Shown piece by piece: positions 1 to 8,918 of a stretch of 64,000 nucleotides of DNA (position 1 is its first letter; every line of letters starts with the position of its first letter). The notes under the pieces were generated by a model. It did no database searches. It worked only from the letters and a program-made list of their open reading frames with translations, and was not told where the DNA came from. This stretch comes from an uncultured Prevotella sp. (GTDB lineage Bacteria > Bacteroidota > Bacteroidia > Bacteroidales > Bacteroidaceae). The stretch lies in assembly GCA_946402275.1 (NCBI GenBank), contig CAMIVY010000002.1, positions 1 through 64,000 on the forward strand. The letters run 5' to 3'. Made by a program: the position numbers and the translations under genes.

Positions 1-555
1 AGCGACAAGGACACCCTGCGCACTCACATTGCCAACTATGCTGCCCGCTGTGCCGAGAAACTGAGAGCACAGAAGACGGTAGCGACCACCGTTGGCGTAT
101 TCGTCAACACCAATGCCTTTCGTGAAGACTTGGCACAATACTGGAACTTTCAGGAACTGCGCCTTGTCACTCCAACCAGTTCAACGATTCCCATTGTTCA
201 GGCTGCTCACGACGTGCTTGACCGCATTTTCATACAGGGCTACCAATACAAGAAAGCAGGTGTCATTGTGATGGGTATCTCACCAGACAGCCCTATCCAG
301 CAAGACTTGTTCGACCTGAATGCCGAACAGATTCAGAAGATGCGCCGACTTGACGAGGTGGTAGACAGGATTAACCGAATGCATGGAAGCGAGACTATCG
401 TCCTCGGTTCCCAGCAATATACTAAGAAAGATGGAAAGGGAAAGGCTGATGTATTTGCTAATGCCATCAAGCACGATTTCAAGAGTCCGTCGCCGACCAC
501 GCGCTGGGGCGAAATTATGAAACTCAATGCTAACGCTAAGAAAAAGAAAGAATGA
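1..555 (+). CDS. umuC: DNA polymerase V subunit UmuC / Y-family polymerase, C-terminal part (5' truncated by window edge)
   Basis: Frame is open from base 1. The ending ...VVDRINRMHGSETIVLGSQ...KADVFANAIKHDFKSPSPTTRWGEIMKLNA is typical of the UmuC C-terminus. Confidence 0.85.
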   Translation, partial: SDKDTLRTHIANYAARCAEKLRAQKTVATTVGVFVNTNAFREDLAQYWNFQELRLVTPTSSTIPIVQAAHDVLDRIFIQGYQYKKAGVIVMGISPDSPIQQDLFDLNAEQIQKMRRLDEVVDRINRMHGSETIVLGSQQYTKKDGKGKADVFANAIKHDFKSPSPTTRWGEIMKLNANAKKKKE

Positions 556-1115
556 TAGAGGTTCGAGAAGCAACGAAAAACCTGGCAGCAGAGATTGCCT
601 GCCTGATAATGACGGCCATGACAGATGACTGTTGCCTGTATTTTTGTGGCGAGGGCTACGAGCTAGAGGATTTCCGCAAGATGATGACGATACTTGTCGA
701 GCGCGAAGATTCGCAGTACAGCTATCAAAATACCTTGGTAGCAATGGATGCAGACAAAGTGGTTGGTATCTCCGTCAGCTATGATGGTGAACGTTTGCAT
801 GAACTGCGCCACGCCTTTATCGAGGCTGCCAAGGAGCATATAGGCAAGGATCATTCGGGTATGGATGATGAGACGCAAGCAGGCGAACTGTATCTTGATT
901 CCTTGGCCGTGCTCCCTGAATATCGTCGTCAGGGCATTGCCCGCAAGCTGCTGTTGGCTACCAAGGAACGGGCCAATCTTTTGGGTTTGCCGCGTGTCGG
1001 ACTCTTAGTAGATAAGGACAATCCTGTCGGCGAGGCATTATACACCTCCGTGGGCTTCCAATACGTGAATGATAACCAATGGGGTGGTCACCCTATGAAA
1101 CACTTGATATTATAG
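552..1115 (+). CDS. GNAT family N-acetyltransferase
   Basis: LYLDSLAVLPEYRRQGIARKLLLATKERA... acetyl-CoA binding motif; overlaps the umuC stop. Confidence 0.85.
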   Translation: MIEVREATKNLAAEIACLIMTAMTDDCCLYFCGEGYELEDFRKMMTILVEREDSQYSYQNTLVAMDADKVVGISVSYDGERLHELRHAFIEAAKEHIGKDHSGMDDETQAGELYLDSLAVLPEYRRQGIARKLLLATKERANLLGLPRVGLLVDKDNPVGEALYTSVGFQYVNDNQWGGHPMKHLIL

Positions 1116-1121
1116 AAGAAT

Positions 1122-1271
1122 ATGGCATACATGAATCGTTTTAGCCAGTCCGATGAAGGACGGCGTGATGAACTTATCAGAATCATCGAGCATTCTGTGG
1201 AGAAACTGACTCTGGCCGAGTTGGAGGCACTGTACTATGATATGACGACAAAATCATATATTAACGACTGA
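1122..1271 (+). CDS. small hypothetical protein (49 aa)
   Basis: ATG...TGA read by eye: MAYMNRFSQSDEGRRDELIRIIEHSVEKLTLAELEALYYDMTTKSYIND; follows the GNAT gene by 6 nt. Confidence 0.5.
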   Translation: MAYMNRFSQSDEGRRDELIRIIEHSVEKLTLAELEALYYDMTTKSYIND

Positions 1272-1352
1272 TATAATATAATTATATGCTTCTTTTAACA
1301 GCAAAAAACTAAAAATTCGTTCAGTTTCTGCTATTTTCCCAGTTTTTTGTAG

Positions 1353-1360
1353 TACCTTTG
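1353..1360 (+). promoter_or_regulatory. Bacteroidetes-type -7 box (TACCTTTG) for the tandem ncRNA
   Basis: TAnnTTTG consensus 13 nt upstream of the first repeat unit; no ORF lies downstream before the terminator. Confidence 0.7.
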
Positions 1361-1372
1361 CAGCCAAATACA

Positions 1373-1453
1373 AGAGGATGCTCCTAACCGTAAGGCTGGA
1401 GGAACCACGTGAGGCACCGAAAGGTGAATGACAGGGAACAGCCACCATCCTCT
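1373..1453 (+). repeat. ncRNA array unit 1
   Basis: AGAGGATG CTCC-TAA-CC-GTAA-GG-CT-GGAG ... CACC-GAAA-GGTG ... CATCCTCT. Confidence 0.8.
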
Positions 1454-1460
1454 ACCAACA

Positions 1461-1542
1461 TGAGGGATGCCTCCAACCGCAAGGCGAGGTGGATTTCGCG
1501 GGCACCGTTAAGGTGATCTTTCTCAAACGGCTACATCCCTCA
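1461..1542 (+). repeat. ncRNA array unit 2
   Basis: TGAGGGATG CCTC-CAA-CC-GCAA-GG-C-GAGG ... CACC-GTTAA-GGTG ... CATCCCTCA; closing stem co-varies relative to unit 1. Confidence 0.8.
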
Positions 1543-1548
1543 ACACCA

Positions 1549-1639
1549 TAAGAGGATGCCCTAAACCGTAAGGAAGGGGGGATTAAATTCTATACCAATC
1601 GAAAGATTGTCCCCAAAATACACCTGCCACATCCTCTTA
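1549..1639 (+). repeat. ncRNA array unit 3
   Basis: TAAGAGGATG CCCT-AAA-CC-GTAA-GG-A-AGGG ... CAATC-GAAA-GATTG ... CATCCTCTTA. Confidence 0.8.
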
Positions 1640-1646
1640 CAACATT

Positions 1647-1725
1647 ATAGAGGATGCTTCATGTCGTAAGACTGAAGGATTTGATAACGCCAGAAATGGT
1701 CAATAGAAATTGGGACATCCTCTAT
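1647..1725 (+). repeat. ncRNA array unit 4
   Basis: ATAGAGGATG CTTC-ATG-TC-GTAA-GA-CT-GAAG ... CCA-GAAA-TGG ... CATCCTCTAT. Confidence 0.8.
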
Positions 1726-1731
1726 CAGACA

Positions 1732-1761
1732 AGAGCTTGATCGAAAGGTCAGGCTCTTTTT
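1732..1761 (+). terminator. Rho-independent terminator of the ncRNA array
   Basis: AGAGCTTGATC-GAAA-GGTCAGGCTCT (11 bp including G-U pairs) followed by TTTT. Confidence 0.85.
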
Positions 1762-1903
1762 ATGCCATAAAAATACTGCCACCCATCACAGGCAGCAGTA
1801 TCTAACAGCATCAGCTATATTCGGCGTGGCCATGAAACCTCGGAAACTTCAATGATACATCACGTACAGAAATAAGTCGCCAATGCCCACGCTTTCGGTG
1901 ATA

Positions 1904-2626
1904 TTATAACTTAGTCTTTATATTTTCCAGAACCGCTTCTGCTATCTGTAGCTCTTCGTTGGCTCTGGTCTCACATTCCTTGATTAGCCTAATAGTCTCT
2001 TTCTGCTCCTTCAGCATTTCAGCTTTGAACTCAGCAGCTCTTTGTCTTTCGGACTTCTGCCGGGTTGACCAGAACGAATCAGTCTTTGCCCACTCTAAGA
2101 ACTGAATGAAAGCACCATTAAGTTGGGGTAGTTCTTTCTCTGTGAAATAATCCGCATTCTTACCTGTCTGGCCCTGCTGTTTTGCCTGTTGCAGTACATA
2201 GGTCATCGTCTCAATGAGTCCATGTAGTTTGTTCCTTGCTCTATCCAAATCGGCTTCACTGTCGGTCATTTGAACATCAAAGAGTTCATAAAATCTCATC
2301 CACTGGTTATGATATGCCTTTTCAATGAACTCTTCTTGACTCAGCAACTTACCTTCTTTTCTTACCTTCTCAGCGTGAGCCATGCAGAAACCTTCCACGT
2401 CTTCTGTCTCGACATACTGGAGGGGAATATATAGGGGTAACACACATGGATAACTCGAATAGGTGAGTTGCAGATAATCGCCTATCACATCAAGACCTAT
2501 TACCCTGGCAATATCGTTGATACCACACTCAGGGTATTCCTTGGCTAATGTGGTCAGGACATTCTTGCTATATGTATGCAAACGGTTCTGAATCTCTACG
2601 AATGTTTCAATGTCTTTTCTATTCAT
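1904..2626 (-). CDS. hypothetical protein (240 aa), overlaps the RecD-like helicase gene
   Basis: Intact ORF; no recognised domain. Confidence 0.7.
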   Translation of the reverse strand: MNRKDIETFVEIQNRLHTYSKNVLTTLAKEYPECGINDIARVIGLDVIGDYLQLTYSSYPCVLPLYIPLQYVETEDVEGFCMAHAEKVRKEGKLLSQEEFIEKAYHNQWMRFYELFDVQMTDSEADLDRARNKLHGLIETMTYVLQQAKQQGQTGKNADYFTEKELPQLNGAFIQFLEWAKTDSFWSTRQKSERQRAAEFKAEMLKEQKETIRLIKECETRANEELQIAEAVLENIKTKL

Positions 2627-4766
2627 ATTGCTTGTTTGATTTATCTGTTAGTCGCTCCTTCAGCCTTGTGTTACGCTTCAGCACCACCATGTTATGGATG
2701 GCGTAGGCCAGGGTCTTCGTGGTGCCGACGATAATACAAAGCTTCTTCGCACGTGTGATGCCGGTATAGACGAGGTTGCGCTGGAGCATCACGAAATGGG
2801 TCATCAGCAGAGGCATGACCACGACGGGGTATTCCGAGCCTTGCGACTTGTGGATGGTGGTGGCATAGGCCAGCGTCAGCTCGTCGAGTTCCGAGTCCTC
2901 GTACTCGATGCTGTGGCCATCGAATGAGACGGTCAGCGTCCGCTCCTCCGTGTCAACATACTCCACCGTGCCGATGTCGCCGTTGAACACGTCCTTGTCG
3001 TAGTTGTTGCGTATCTGCATCACGCGATCGCCCCGACGGTACTTGAATCCGCCACGCGAAAGGCTGTCACCCACAGGGTTAATGGCCTCCTGAAGTGCGA
3101 TATTCAGGTTGGTAGCTCCCACCACACTGCGCTGCATCGGGGCCAGCACCTGGATATCGTTGGTGCTGACGTGGTAAGCCTTGGGAATGCGGTTGCGGAC
3201 GATGTTCACGATTTCTTGCGCCGCACGCTCGGGGTCTTCCTCCTTAATAAAGAAGAAGTCGGAAGTGCGCCCGTTGCTGATATCGGGGAAGGTGCCTTGG
3301 TTGATCTTGTGGGCATTAGTGACGATACGGCTCGACTGTGCCTGACGGAAGATGCGCGTCAGTCGGATGACGGGAACTGCGCCAGAGTCGATGATGTCGC
3401 GGAGCACGTTGCCCGCTCCCACGCTGGGCAGCTGGTCGATGTCGCCGACAAGTATCAGGCGCATCGAGAGCGGTACGGCCTTCAGCAGCGAGTTCATCAG
3501 TATAATGTCGATCATTGAGGACTCGTCTACTATCAAGAGGTCGCCGTCCAACGGGTTCTCGTCGTTGCGTCCGTAGCCCTCGGCAGGATTGAACTCCAGC
3601 AGGCGGTGGATGGTCTTGGCCTCCTTACCAGTAGCCTCACTCATGCGCTTGGCGGCACGACCAGTGGGAGCTGCCAGCAATATGCGCTGACCGAGGGTCT
3701 CGAACGAGGCGATGATACCCAGCGTCGTGGTGGTCTTGCCAGTGCCTGGACCGCCCGTCAGCACCATCACCTTCGAACCGATGGCCTTGCGGATAGCTGA
3801 GAGTTGCACGTCGTCGTACTCTATCTGTCCCTGTCGGCCCACATCGTTGCTGATGGCTCCGCTACTATCGAAGATGTTACCCATCGGCGTTTCGATCAGC
3901 CGACGCAGTTTGTTGGCCACGCCCACCTCTGCATAATAGAACGGAGGCAGGAAGATGGCTTCGTCGTCGAGCATCAGGTCCTCACTGGCTATCATCTGGT
4001 CAAGGGCTTGCGTAATCGGTTCCTCCTCGGCCTGAAGAAGCTCCTTGGCCGACTTCACCAACTGTTCGTGCTCAGCATAGCAGTGGCCGTCCTCCGATAG
4101 CTTGCCCAGCGTATAGAGGATTCCGCTACGACAGCGGCGAGGGTCGTTCTTCTCGTAGCCCAATTTTTCTGCGATGGAATCAGCAGTTTTGAAGCCGATG
4201 CCCCAGATGTCATCAGCCAGACAGTAGGGATTGTCCTGCACCTTCTCGATGCTCTCCTTGCCGTACTGCTTGTATATCTTGGCCGCGTAGGTGGAGCTGA
4301 CACCATGTCCCTGCAAGAACACCATGATGTCCTTCACGTCCTTCTGCTTCTCCCAACTATCGCGAATCTTGCCAACCCTGCCCTTGCCGATGCCGGGAAC
4401 TTCGAGCAGACGGTCGGCATCGTTCTCAATAACCTCGAAGGTCTCCAGCCCGAAGTGCTTCACAATCAGCTTGGCCATCTTCGGCCCGATGCCTTTCACC
4501 AGTCCGCTGCCCAAGTACTTTTCAATGCCGATGATGTCTGCCGGGAGTTCCTCTGTCCACTTCTCAGCCGCGAACTGCCTGCCATAACGCTTGTCGACGC
4601 GCCAGTTCCCCTCAACGGTAAGGACAGCGCCCACTGTCACCTCGTGGAAGATGCCGACAACAGTCTGTTCCTCCCTGTAGCCCTTGATGGTGGTCTGAAG
4701 GACGGAATAGCCATTCTCAGGATTCTGGAACGTGATTCGCTCTATGGTACACTTGATCTTCTCCAT
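2619..4766 (-). CDS. SF1B ATP-dependent RecD-like DNA helicase (RecD2/YrrC type)
   Basis: N-terminal helix-hairpin-helix region; Walker A LTGGPGTGKTTTTLG; LLIVDESSMID; C-terminal ATTIHKSQGSEYPVVV. Confidence 0.9.
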   Translation of the reverse strand: MEKIKCTIERITFQNPENGYSVLQTTIKGYREEQTVVGIFHEVTVGAVLTVEGNWRVDKRYGRQFAAEKWTEELPADIIGIEKYLGSGLVKGIGPKMAKLIVKHFGLETFEVIENDADRLLEVPGIGKGRVGKIRDSWEKQKDVKDIMVFLQGHGVSSTYAAKIYKQYGKESIEKVQDNPYCLADDIWGIGFKTADSIAEKLGYEKNDPRRCRSGILYTLGKLSEDGHCYAEHEQLVKSAKELLQAEEEPITQALDQMIASEDLMLDDEAIFLPPFYYAEVGVANKLRRLIETPMGNIFDSSGAISNDVGRQGQIEYDDVQLSAIRKAIGSKVMVLTGGPGTGKTTTTLGIIASFETLGQRILLAAPTGRAAKRMSEATGKEAKTIHRLLEFNPAEGYGRNDENPLDGDLLIVDESSMIDIILMNSLLKAVPLSMRLILVGDIDQLPSVGAGNVLRDIIDSGAVPVIRLTRIFRQAQSSRIVTNAHKINQGTFPDISNGRTSDFFFIKEEDPERAAQEIVNIVRNRIPKAYHVSTNDIQVLAPMQRSVVGATNLNIALQEAINPVGDSLSRGGFKYRRGDRVMQIRNNYDKDVFNGDIGTVEYVDTEERTLTVSFDGHSIEYEDSELDELTLAYATTIHKSQGSEYPVVVMPLLMTHFVMLQRNLVYTGITRAKKLCIIVGTTKTLAYAIHNMVVLKRNTRLKERLTDKSNKQYE

Positions 4767-4772
4767 GGCAGG

Positions 4773-5810
4773 TTACTTTTCACGATAATCCTTATACGCT
4801 TGCCATGCCTCGCTGATGTTCAGCGGGCTGGGGGCATCTTCAAAGAATGTCGCCTGGCAATCGTCTTTGAATGGTGACCAGTTGCCGCAGATGGTTCCAT
4901 CATAAGAGATGACGGGCTGAAAGATGCCGCTGTTGTTGTGGGCATGATGCCGATGCTCAGGAGGGAGCACAATATCGCGTGACTTGTAGCTGATAAGATA
5001 TTCGTCGTAGGGAGGAATTAAGAGATATTTGCCTTTTCTGAAGCCTCGTATGCGACAATTGTCAGTCAAGTAGAACTCCCAGCCTCGCCACTTCTCCATA
5101 TGGATAGTGTCGCCCAGGAGTGCAATTCCCTTGCGACAGTCGCTGATGTTCAAGCCTGACCACCAGACGAAATCCTCCAGTGTAGCGGGTTGACGGCTTT
5201 GGAAGTACTTGCGGGTAAAGCGCATCAGGGCTTCGTCTTTATCCAACTGCGCCGTCGGCTTCACTTTATTGGCTGTAAGTGCGTAGGTGGCTTTGAGCGG
5301 CAGTAACTCTCCGCTACAAAGGGTTCCCGACATCTCTGCCATGCGAATATGGTACGACAGCCGGTGGTCGTCCATCCTTATATCTTTCTCTGCCAGAGCC
5401 TGAATAAAGTCCTCTTTCGTCGCACTCCACAAGTCGGCAGCCGTCTGGGCGAGGATGTCGCGGACGTGATAGAGTTCATTGTCAGGGATTGAGATTCTGT
5501 TGCTGCTCATCCAACCCTTGGTAACGGCAATGGCCTTGGGCGCGCAGAGGCCAATCATCATCCAGTAGTCCTCGGCACTCAACAGTTGCCAAGTGCCTCG
5601 CATCAGGTGCAGACGGATAATCAGCCCGCTGTCAAAGGCTTTCTTGAATGCCTTGTGTGACGGCCGGCGCGTCCGCATCTCCACAGCCCACCGCATCATA
5701 CGGTACTCCTGCGCCTGCATGGCACCCATGTAGCTGACTACCTCGGCAGGGTCACTGTACTGGGGCGCAACCAACTGTTGGCAGAGAAGTCGGATGGCAA
5801 CGGGATTCAT
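4773..5810 (-). CDS. winged-helix DNA-binding domain protein (AlkZ/YcaQ-like)
   Basis: SYMGAMQAQEYRMMRWAVEMR, LHLMRGTWQLLSAEDYWMM, LEDFVWWSGL motifs. Confidence 0.7.
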   Translation of the reverse strand: MNPVAIRLLCQQLVAPQYSDPAEVVSYMGAMQAQEYRMMRWAVEMRTRRPSHKAFKKAFDSGLIIRLHLMRGTWQLLSAEDYWMMIGLCAPKAIAVTKGWMSSNRISIPDNELYHVRDILAQTAADLWSATKEDFIQALAEKDIRMDDHRLSYHIRMAEMSGTLCSGELLPLKATYALTANKVKPTAQLDKDEALMRFTRKYFQSRQPATLEDFVWWSGLNISDCRKGIALLGDTIHMEKWRGWEFYLTDNCRIRGFRKGKYLLIPPYDEYLISYKSRDIVLPPEHRHHAHNNSGIFQPVISYDGTICGNWSPFKDDCQATFFEDAPSPLNISEAWQAYKDYREK

Positions 5811-5817
5811 TTCTTTT

Positions 5818-6609
5818 CTATTCTATCATTGTTCCACATCTAAATGACTGTAGCTGTTTGCCCATCACGACCTTCATTACATCAAACACATTATCTCCTG
5901 TGCAATGGCTGGTGTAGAACCTTGTTTCTGGATAGTTGGCTTTTAGCCTATGAGTCAAAGCCACCAGTTCTTCGTCCGTCTCCTGACCATCGAGCAAGTG
6001 GAAACCACCAACAACGGTATGAACGTGCCAAGGACAGGCTGCCAAAATGTTCTCAAGACCACTATGAGCACAGCCCGTGAATAGTAGACCATCGGCATAT
6101 AGAGCCAGTTCATGACGGAAATCGTCATGGATATAATCTCCATTGGCATCCTGAACATAAAGTTTCTGATTACCCTTGGGCATTGGATGAATCTGAGGTA
6201 TATGGGCAATAGCGTGAAGACCTTCTGCTATCTCACAGGTCTGGTCTATTAAGATAAGTCTGTCATCGTCGATCTCTGGCCACTCCGTAGTAATACTATG
6301 CAGATTCCCTCGCTTAGAAAAGAATTTTCCACTCATAGCATCGGGCGAGACGATAACCTGAGCCTGTCGATTATACTCCAAGAAATATCGTAGCCCTCCT
6401 GCATGGTCGCTGTGACCATGAGAAATGAAAACATAGTCAACATCGCTGAGATCTATCCCCAACTGCTCTGCATTTTTTATAAACACGTCACTCGCTCCTG
6501 TATCAAGCAGGATCTTGTGCCGCTCTGTTTCCAATAGAATAGAAAGACCATGTTCTGTGGATAGACGGCTATCGCTGCTTCGATTATCTGATAATATAGT
6601 CCACTTCAT
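5818..6609 (-). CDS. MBL-fold metallohydrolase
   Basis: VFISHGHSDHAGGLRYFL; FTGCAHSGLENIL; VVGGFHL. Confidence 0.85.
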   Translation of the reverse strand: MKWTILSDNRSSDSRLSTEHGLSILLETERHKILLDTGASDVFIKNAEQLGIDLSDVDYVFISHGHSDHAGGLRYFLEYNRQAQVIVSPDAMSGKFFSKRGNLHSITTEWPEIDDDRLILIDQTCEIAEGLHAIAHIPQIHPMPKGNQKLYVQDANGDYIHDDFRHELALYADGLLFTGCAHSGLENILAACPWHVHTVVGGFHLLDGQETDEELVALTHRLKANYPETRFYTSHCTGDNVFDVMKVVMGKQLQSFRCGTMIE

Positions 6610-7325
6610 CGCTCACTCATCTTCGTTATTCTTGCCAAATAATCGTAATGCTCACCTTCAGCAACTATTTCTGCAATATAGCCGTTCTTCGCTGCATTCT
6701 CTTTCAGGGTGTCAGCATCGATATAGAGCCAGTCAAAAGGTTCGCCAATGGTGTCCTTATACTGCATTCGGAAGCTATGCTCACCGTAATAGTCCATTTC
6801 GTTTGGAATATCTATCATGCCGTTTTCGTCCTCAAATACATAGCTGATATCCGATGAATCACATAATACCTGACCTCCTGGAGCCAGTATATTGTCTAAC
6901 TGACGGAAGAATTTGGGCAGACGCTCCAAGGTTCCGACAATGCCAATACCATTCATTAGCATCAAAATGGTATCGTATTGTCCCTTCAAAGTAAAGAAAT
7001 CCTGTTCAAGCACATTCTTAACCCCACGCTCTTTCATGGCCTGAACAGACAGAGGGGAAATGTCAATAGCGGTTACATCGAAGCCCTTTTCCTGCAAGAC
7101 AAGTGAATGACAGCCTGCGCCAGCACCCACATCGAGCGTCTTTCCCTTGGCCATATCGAGTGCCTTGAGTTCTATATCTGGCATGTCCTCATACTTACGG
7201 AAAAGCGTTTGCAGGGGTATCTCGTCCTCCTCAAACATCGGGGAGAACACCCTGAGCCTTTCTGCCTTCTTGGTTTTCCAGTAGTCGGCAATGGCTCTGC
7301 CCATCGGGTCTTTCTTGCTATTCAT
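6606..7325 (-). CDS. class I SAM-dependent methyltransferase
   Basis: KTLDVGAGAGCHSLVLQEKGFDVTAIDISP. Confidence 0.85.
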   Translation of the reverse strand: MNSKKDPMGRAIADYWKTKKAERLRVFSPMFEEDEIPLQTLFRKYEDMPDIELKALDMAKGKTLDVGAGAGCHSLVLQEKGFDVTAIDISPLSVQAMKERGVKNVLEQDFFTLKGQYDTILMLMNGIGIVGTLERLPKFFRQLDNILAPGGQVLCDSSDISYVFEDENGMIDIPNEMDYYGEHSFRMQYKDTIGEPFDWLYIDADTLKENAAKNGYIAEIVAEGEHYDYLARITKMSER

Positions 7326-7974
7326 CTCCGGTTACTCCTAAAAGATCCTCCATTCTGTCCATAATAAAGTCGGCTCCTGCCTCTTTCAATTCCTCTCTGC
7401 TTCCGTTACCCCAAGTCACACCACAAGTCTTAGCCCCAGCATTGTATCCCATCAAGATGTCAACCGCCATATCCCCGACAACAAGCGTTTCGTTGGCAGC
7501 AAATTGCATGTCAGCAAGTGTCTTCAGTACAGGTTCTGGTTTGGGTTTCGCCTCCTTCACGTCATCTGCCCCTATTAAATAAGAAATGTAATCAGCGATA
7601 CCCATATTGTGAGTCAACTCCGTGAGGGAATTGCGTGAACGGGATGAAGCGATAGTGAGTACGAAGCCTTGTTCCTTCAGAGTTTTCAAGGTCTTGACAA
7701 CATCAGGGAAGGCTTCCGGCGTAATCTTCTGAAGATTCTCATTGAAGATCCTGCGGTAGGTTTCAGCACAGCGGGGAATGAGTTCATCCTGAATATCAGG
7801 GAACAGTGTCCTGAAGCACCCTGCCAATGGCAAACCTATAGTGGATGCACATTCTGCCTCACTACGTTCTGGCAGTTGCAGCTCCTTGATAGCCATTTGC
7901 ATGGTCGTAACGATGTTCAGTCTAGTGTCGCCCAACGTCCCATCAAAATCGAATATAATCAGTTTTATGCTCAT
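7318..7974 (-). CDS. HAD-family hydrolase (phosphoglycolate phosphatase-like)
   Basis: IFDFDGTLGDTR; GDMAVDILMGYNAGAKTCGVTWG. Confidence 0.85.
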   Translation of the reverse strand: MSIKLIIFDFDGTLGDTRLNIVTTMQMAIKELQLPERSEAECASTIGLPLAGCFRTLFPDIQDELIPRCAETYRRIFNENLQKITPEAFPDVVKTLKTLKEQGFVLTIASSRSRNSLTELTHNMGIADYISYLIGADDVKEAKPKPEPVLKTLADMQFAANETLVVGDMAVDILMGYNAGAKTCGVTWGNGSREELKEAGADFIMDRMEDLLGVTGDE

Positions 7975-7977
7975 GCT

Positions 7978-8493
7978 TTATTCCATTCGTCCCCATTTCA
8001 TTTCCTCGCCCTCTTTATCATACTGCTTGCGCTTACCAACAGGAGGTTCAGTCAAGGTGATGCGCACTACGGCAGTCCTTTCAAGGCTGCGGGCAATAGC
8101 GTCATCGAAAGCGTCCATGTGGTGAGGGAGGAAACGCTGGCAGATGGCTCTCAATGCCGTAATCTTCTCTTCACGGTCTGTCACAATCTCTGCCTTACCG
8201 ATGGCAGTTGCCGATCGGTACTGTAGCGTAAAGCTCCCGTCTTTCGGGCCAACCGTAGGCGAGCATTTGGTAACAGCCGACAAGAATACTGTGGGACAGT
8301 GTGCAATGCAATCAAGTTTATCACCCTCCATGGCACAATGGAAATAAAACGTTTTTTCGTCTGTGCGAGCCAGCGACAGAGGCAATCCGTATGGAGTCCC
8401 ATCGGGTCTGGTCATGCTAACTGTCACGTATGGAGCCTTATCTAACACCTCTAATGCGAAGGCTGCATCCATCTCTCTGCTTGCTTTTCTCAT
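7978..8493 (-). CDS. pyridoxamine 5'-phosphate oxidase family protein
   Basis: APYVTVSMTRPDGTPYGLPLSLARTDEKTFYFHCAMEGDKLDCI pattern. Confidence 0.75.
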   Translation of the reverse strand: MRKASREMDAAFALEVLDKAPYVTVSMTRPDGTPYGLPLSLARTDEKTFYFHCAMEGDKLDCIAHCPTVFLSAVTKCSPTVGPKDGSFTLQYRSATAIGKAEIVTDREEKITALRAICQRFLPHHMDAFDDAIARSLERTAVVRITLTEPPVGKRKQYDKEGEEMKWGRME

Positions 8494-8588
8494 AACTTTT
8501 ACTTTTGGCTGCTAAGTTACGAAAAATCCCAGACATACAAGCATGTCAGAGATTTTGAGAGGCATATTTTATGTTTTATTGGGAAATG

Positions 8589-8912
8589 TCAGTCTATTAT
8601 ACGCTCTGCTAACGTGGTTAGTTGCTGATAAGGCATACCGCCCACCTGACGTTCGATGTCGCCATCCTTATTGATAAGGAATAAAGTGGGGATGGACATG
8701 ATATTGGCAGCAGCAGCGAGTGCCTGATTCTTGTCAACATCGACCTTCAGAACCTTGATGCGGCCTTCGTACTCTTGCGCCAATCGCTGAAGCATGGGAG
8801 CCATTGCCTGACAGGGGCCACACCATGTGGCATAGAAATCGATGACAACGGGAGTCTTACCCGTGTAGTCGTATCCCTTGAGATACTGCTGATAGTCTTT
8901 GATATTTTCCAT
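8589..8912 (-). CDS. trxA: thioredoxin
   Basis: VVIDFYATWCGPCQAMAPML active site; IPTLFLI. Confidence 0.92.
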   Translation of the reverse strand: MENIKDYQQYLKGYDYTGKTPVVIDFYATWCGPCQAMAPMLQRLAQEYEGRIKVLKVDVDKNQALAAAANIMSIPTLFLINKDGDIERQVGGMPYQQLTTLAERIID

Positions 8913-8918
8913 AATTAT

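Larger units (their letters stand above)
1366..1761 (+). ncRNA. Orphan tandem-array structured RNA (four units)
   Basis: Four units with P1 (AGAGGATG/CATCCTCT), P2 (4-bp stem, internal loop, CC-GYAA-GG) and P3 (mostly GAAA-capped). Compensatory changes between units. Promoter upstream and intrinsic terminator downstream. Confidence 0.8.

Noticed and set aside
1254-1448. 64-aa antisense ORF over the RNA array
   Set aside because: No recognisable protein features; it runs across the promoter and unit 1 of the structured RNA.
1373-1725. CRISPR array
   Set aside because: Units are imperfect 79-91 nt structured repeats with co-varying stems, not identical short repeats with uniform spacers, and no cas genes are present.
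1773-1801. ATACTGCC...GGCAGCAGTAT inverted repeat after the RNA terminator
   Set aside because: Imperfect and without a clear T-tract; may be a weak terminator but too little to call.
4305-4877. 190-aa ORF opposite the RecD-like helicase
   Set aside because: Antisense shadow with no motifs.
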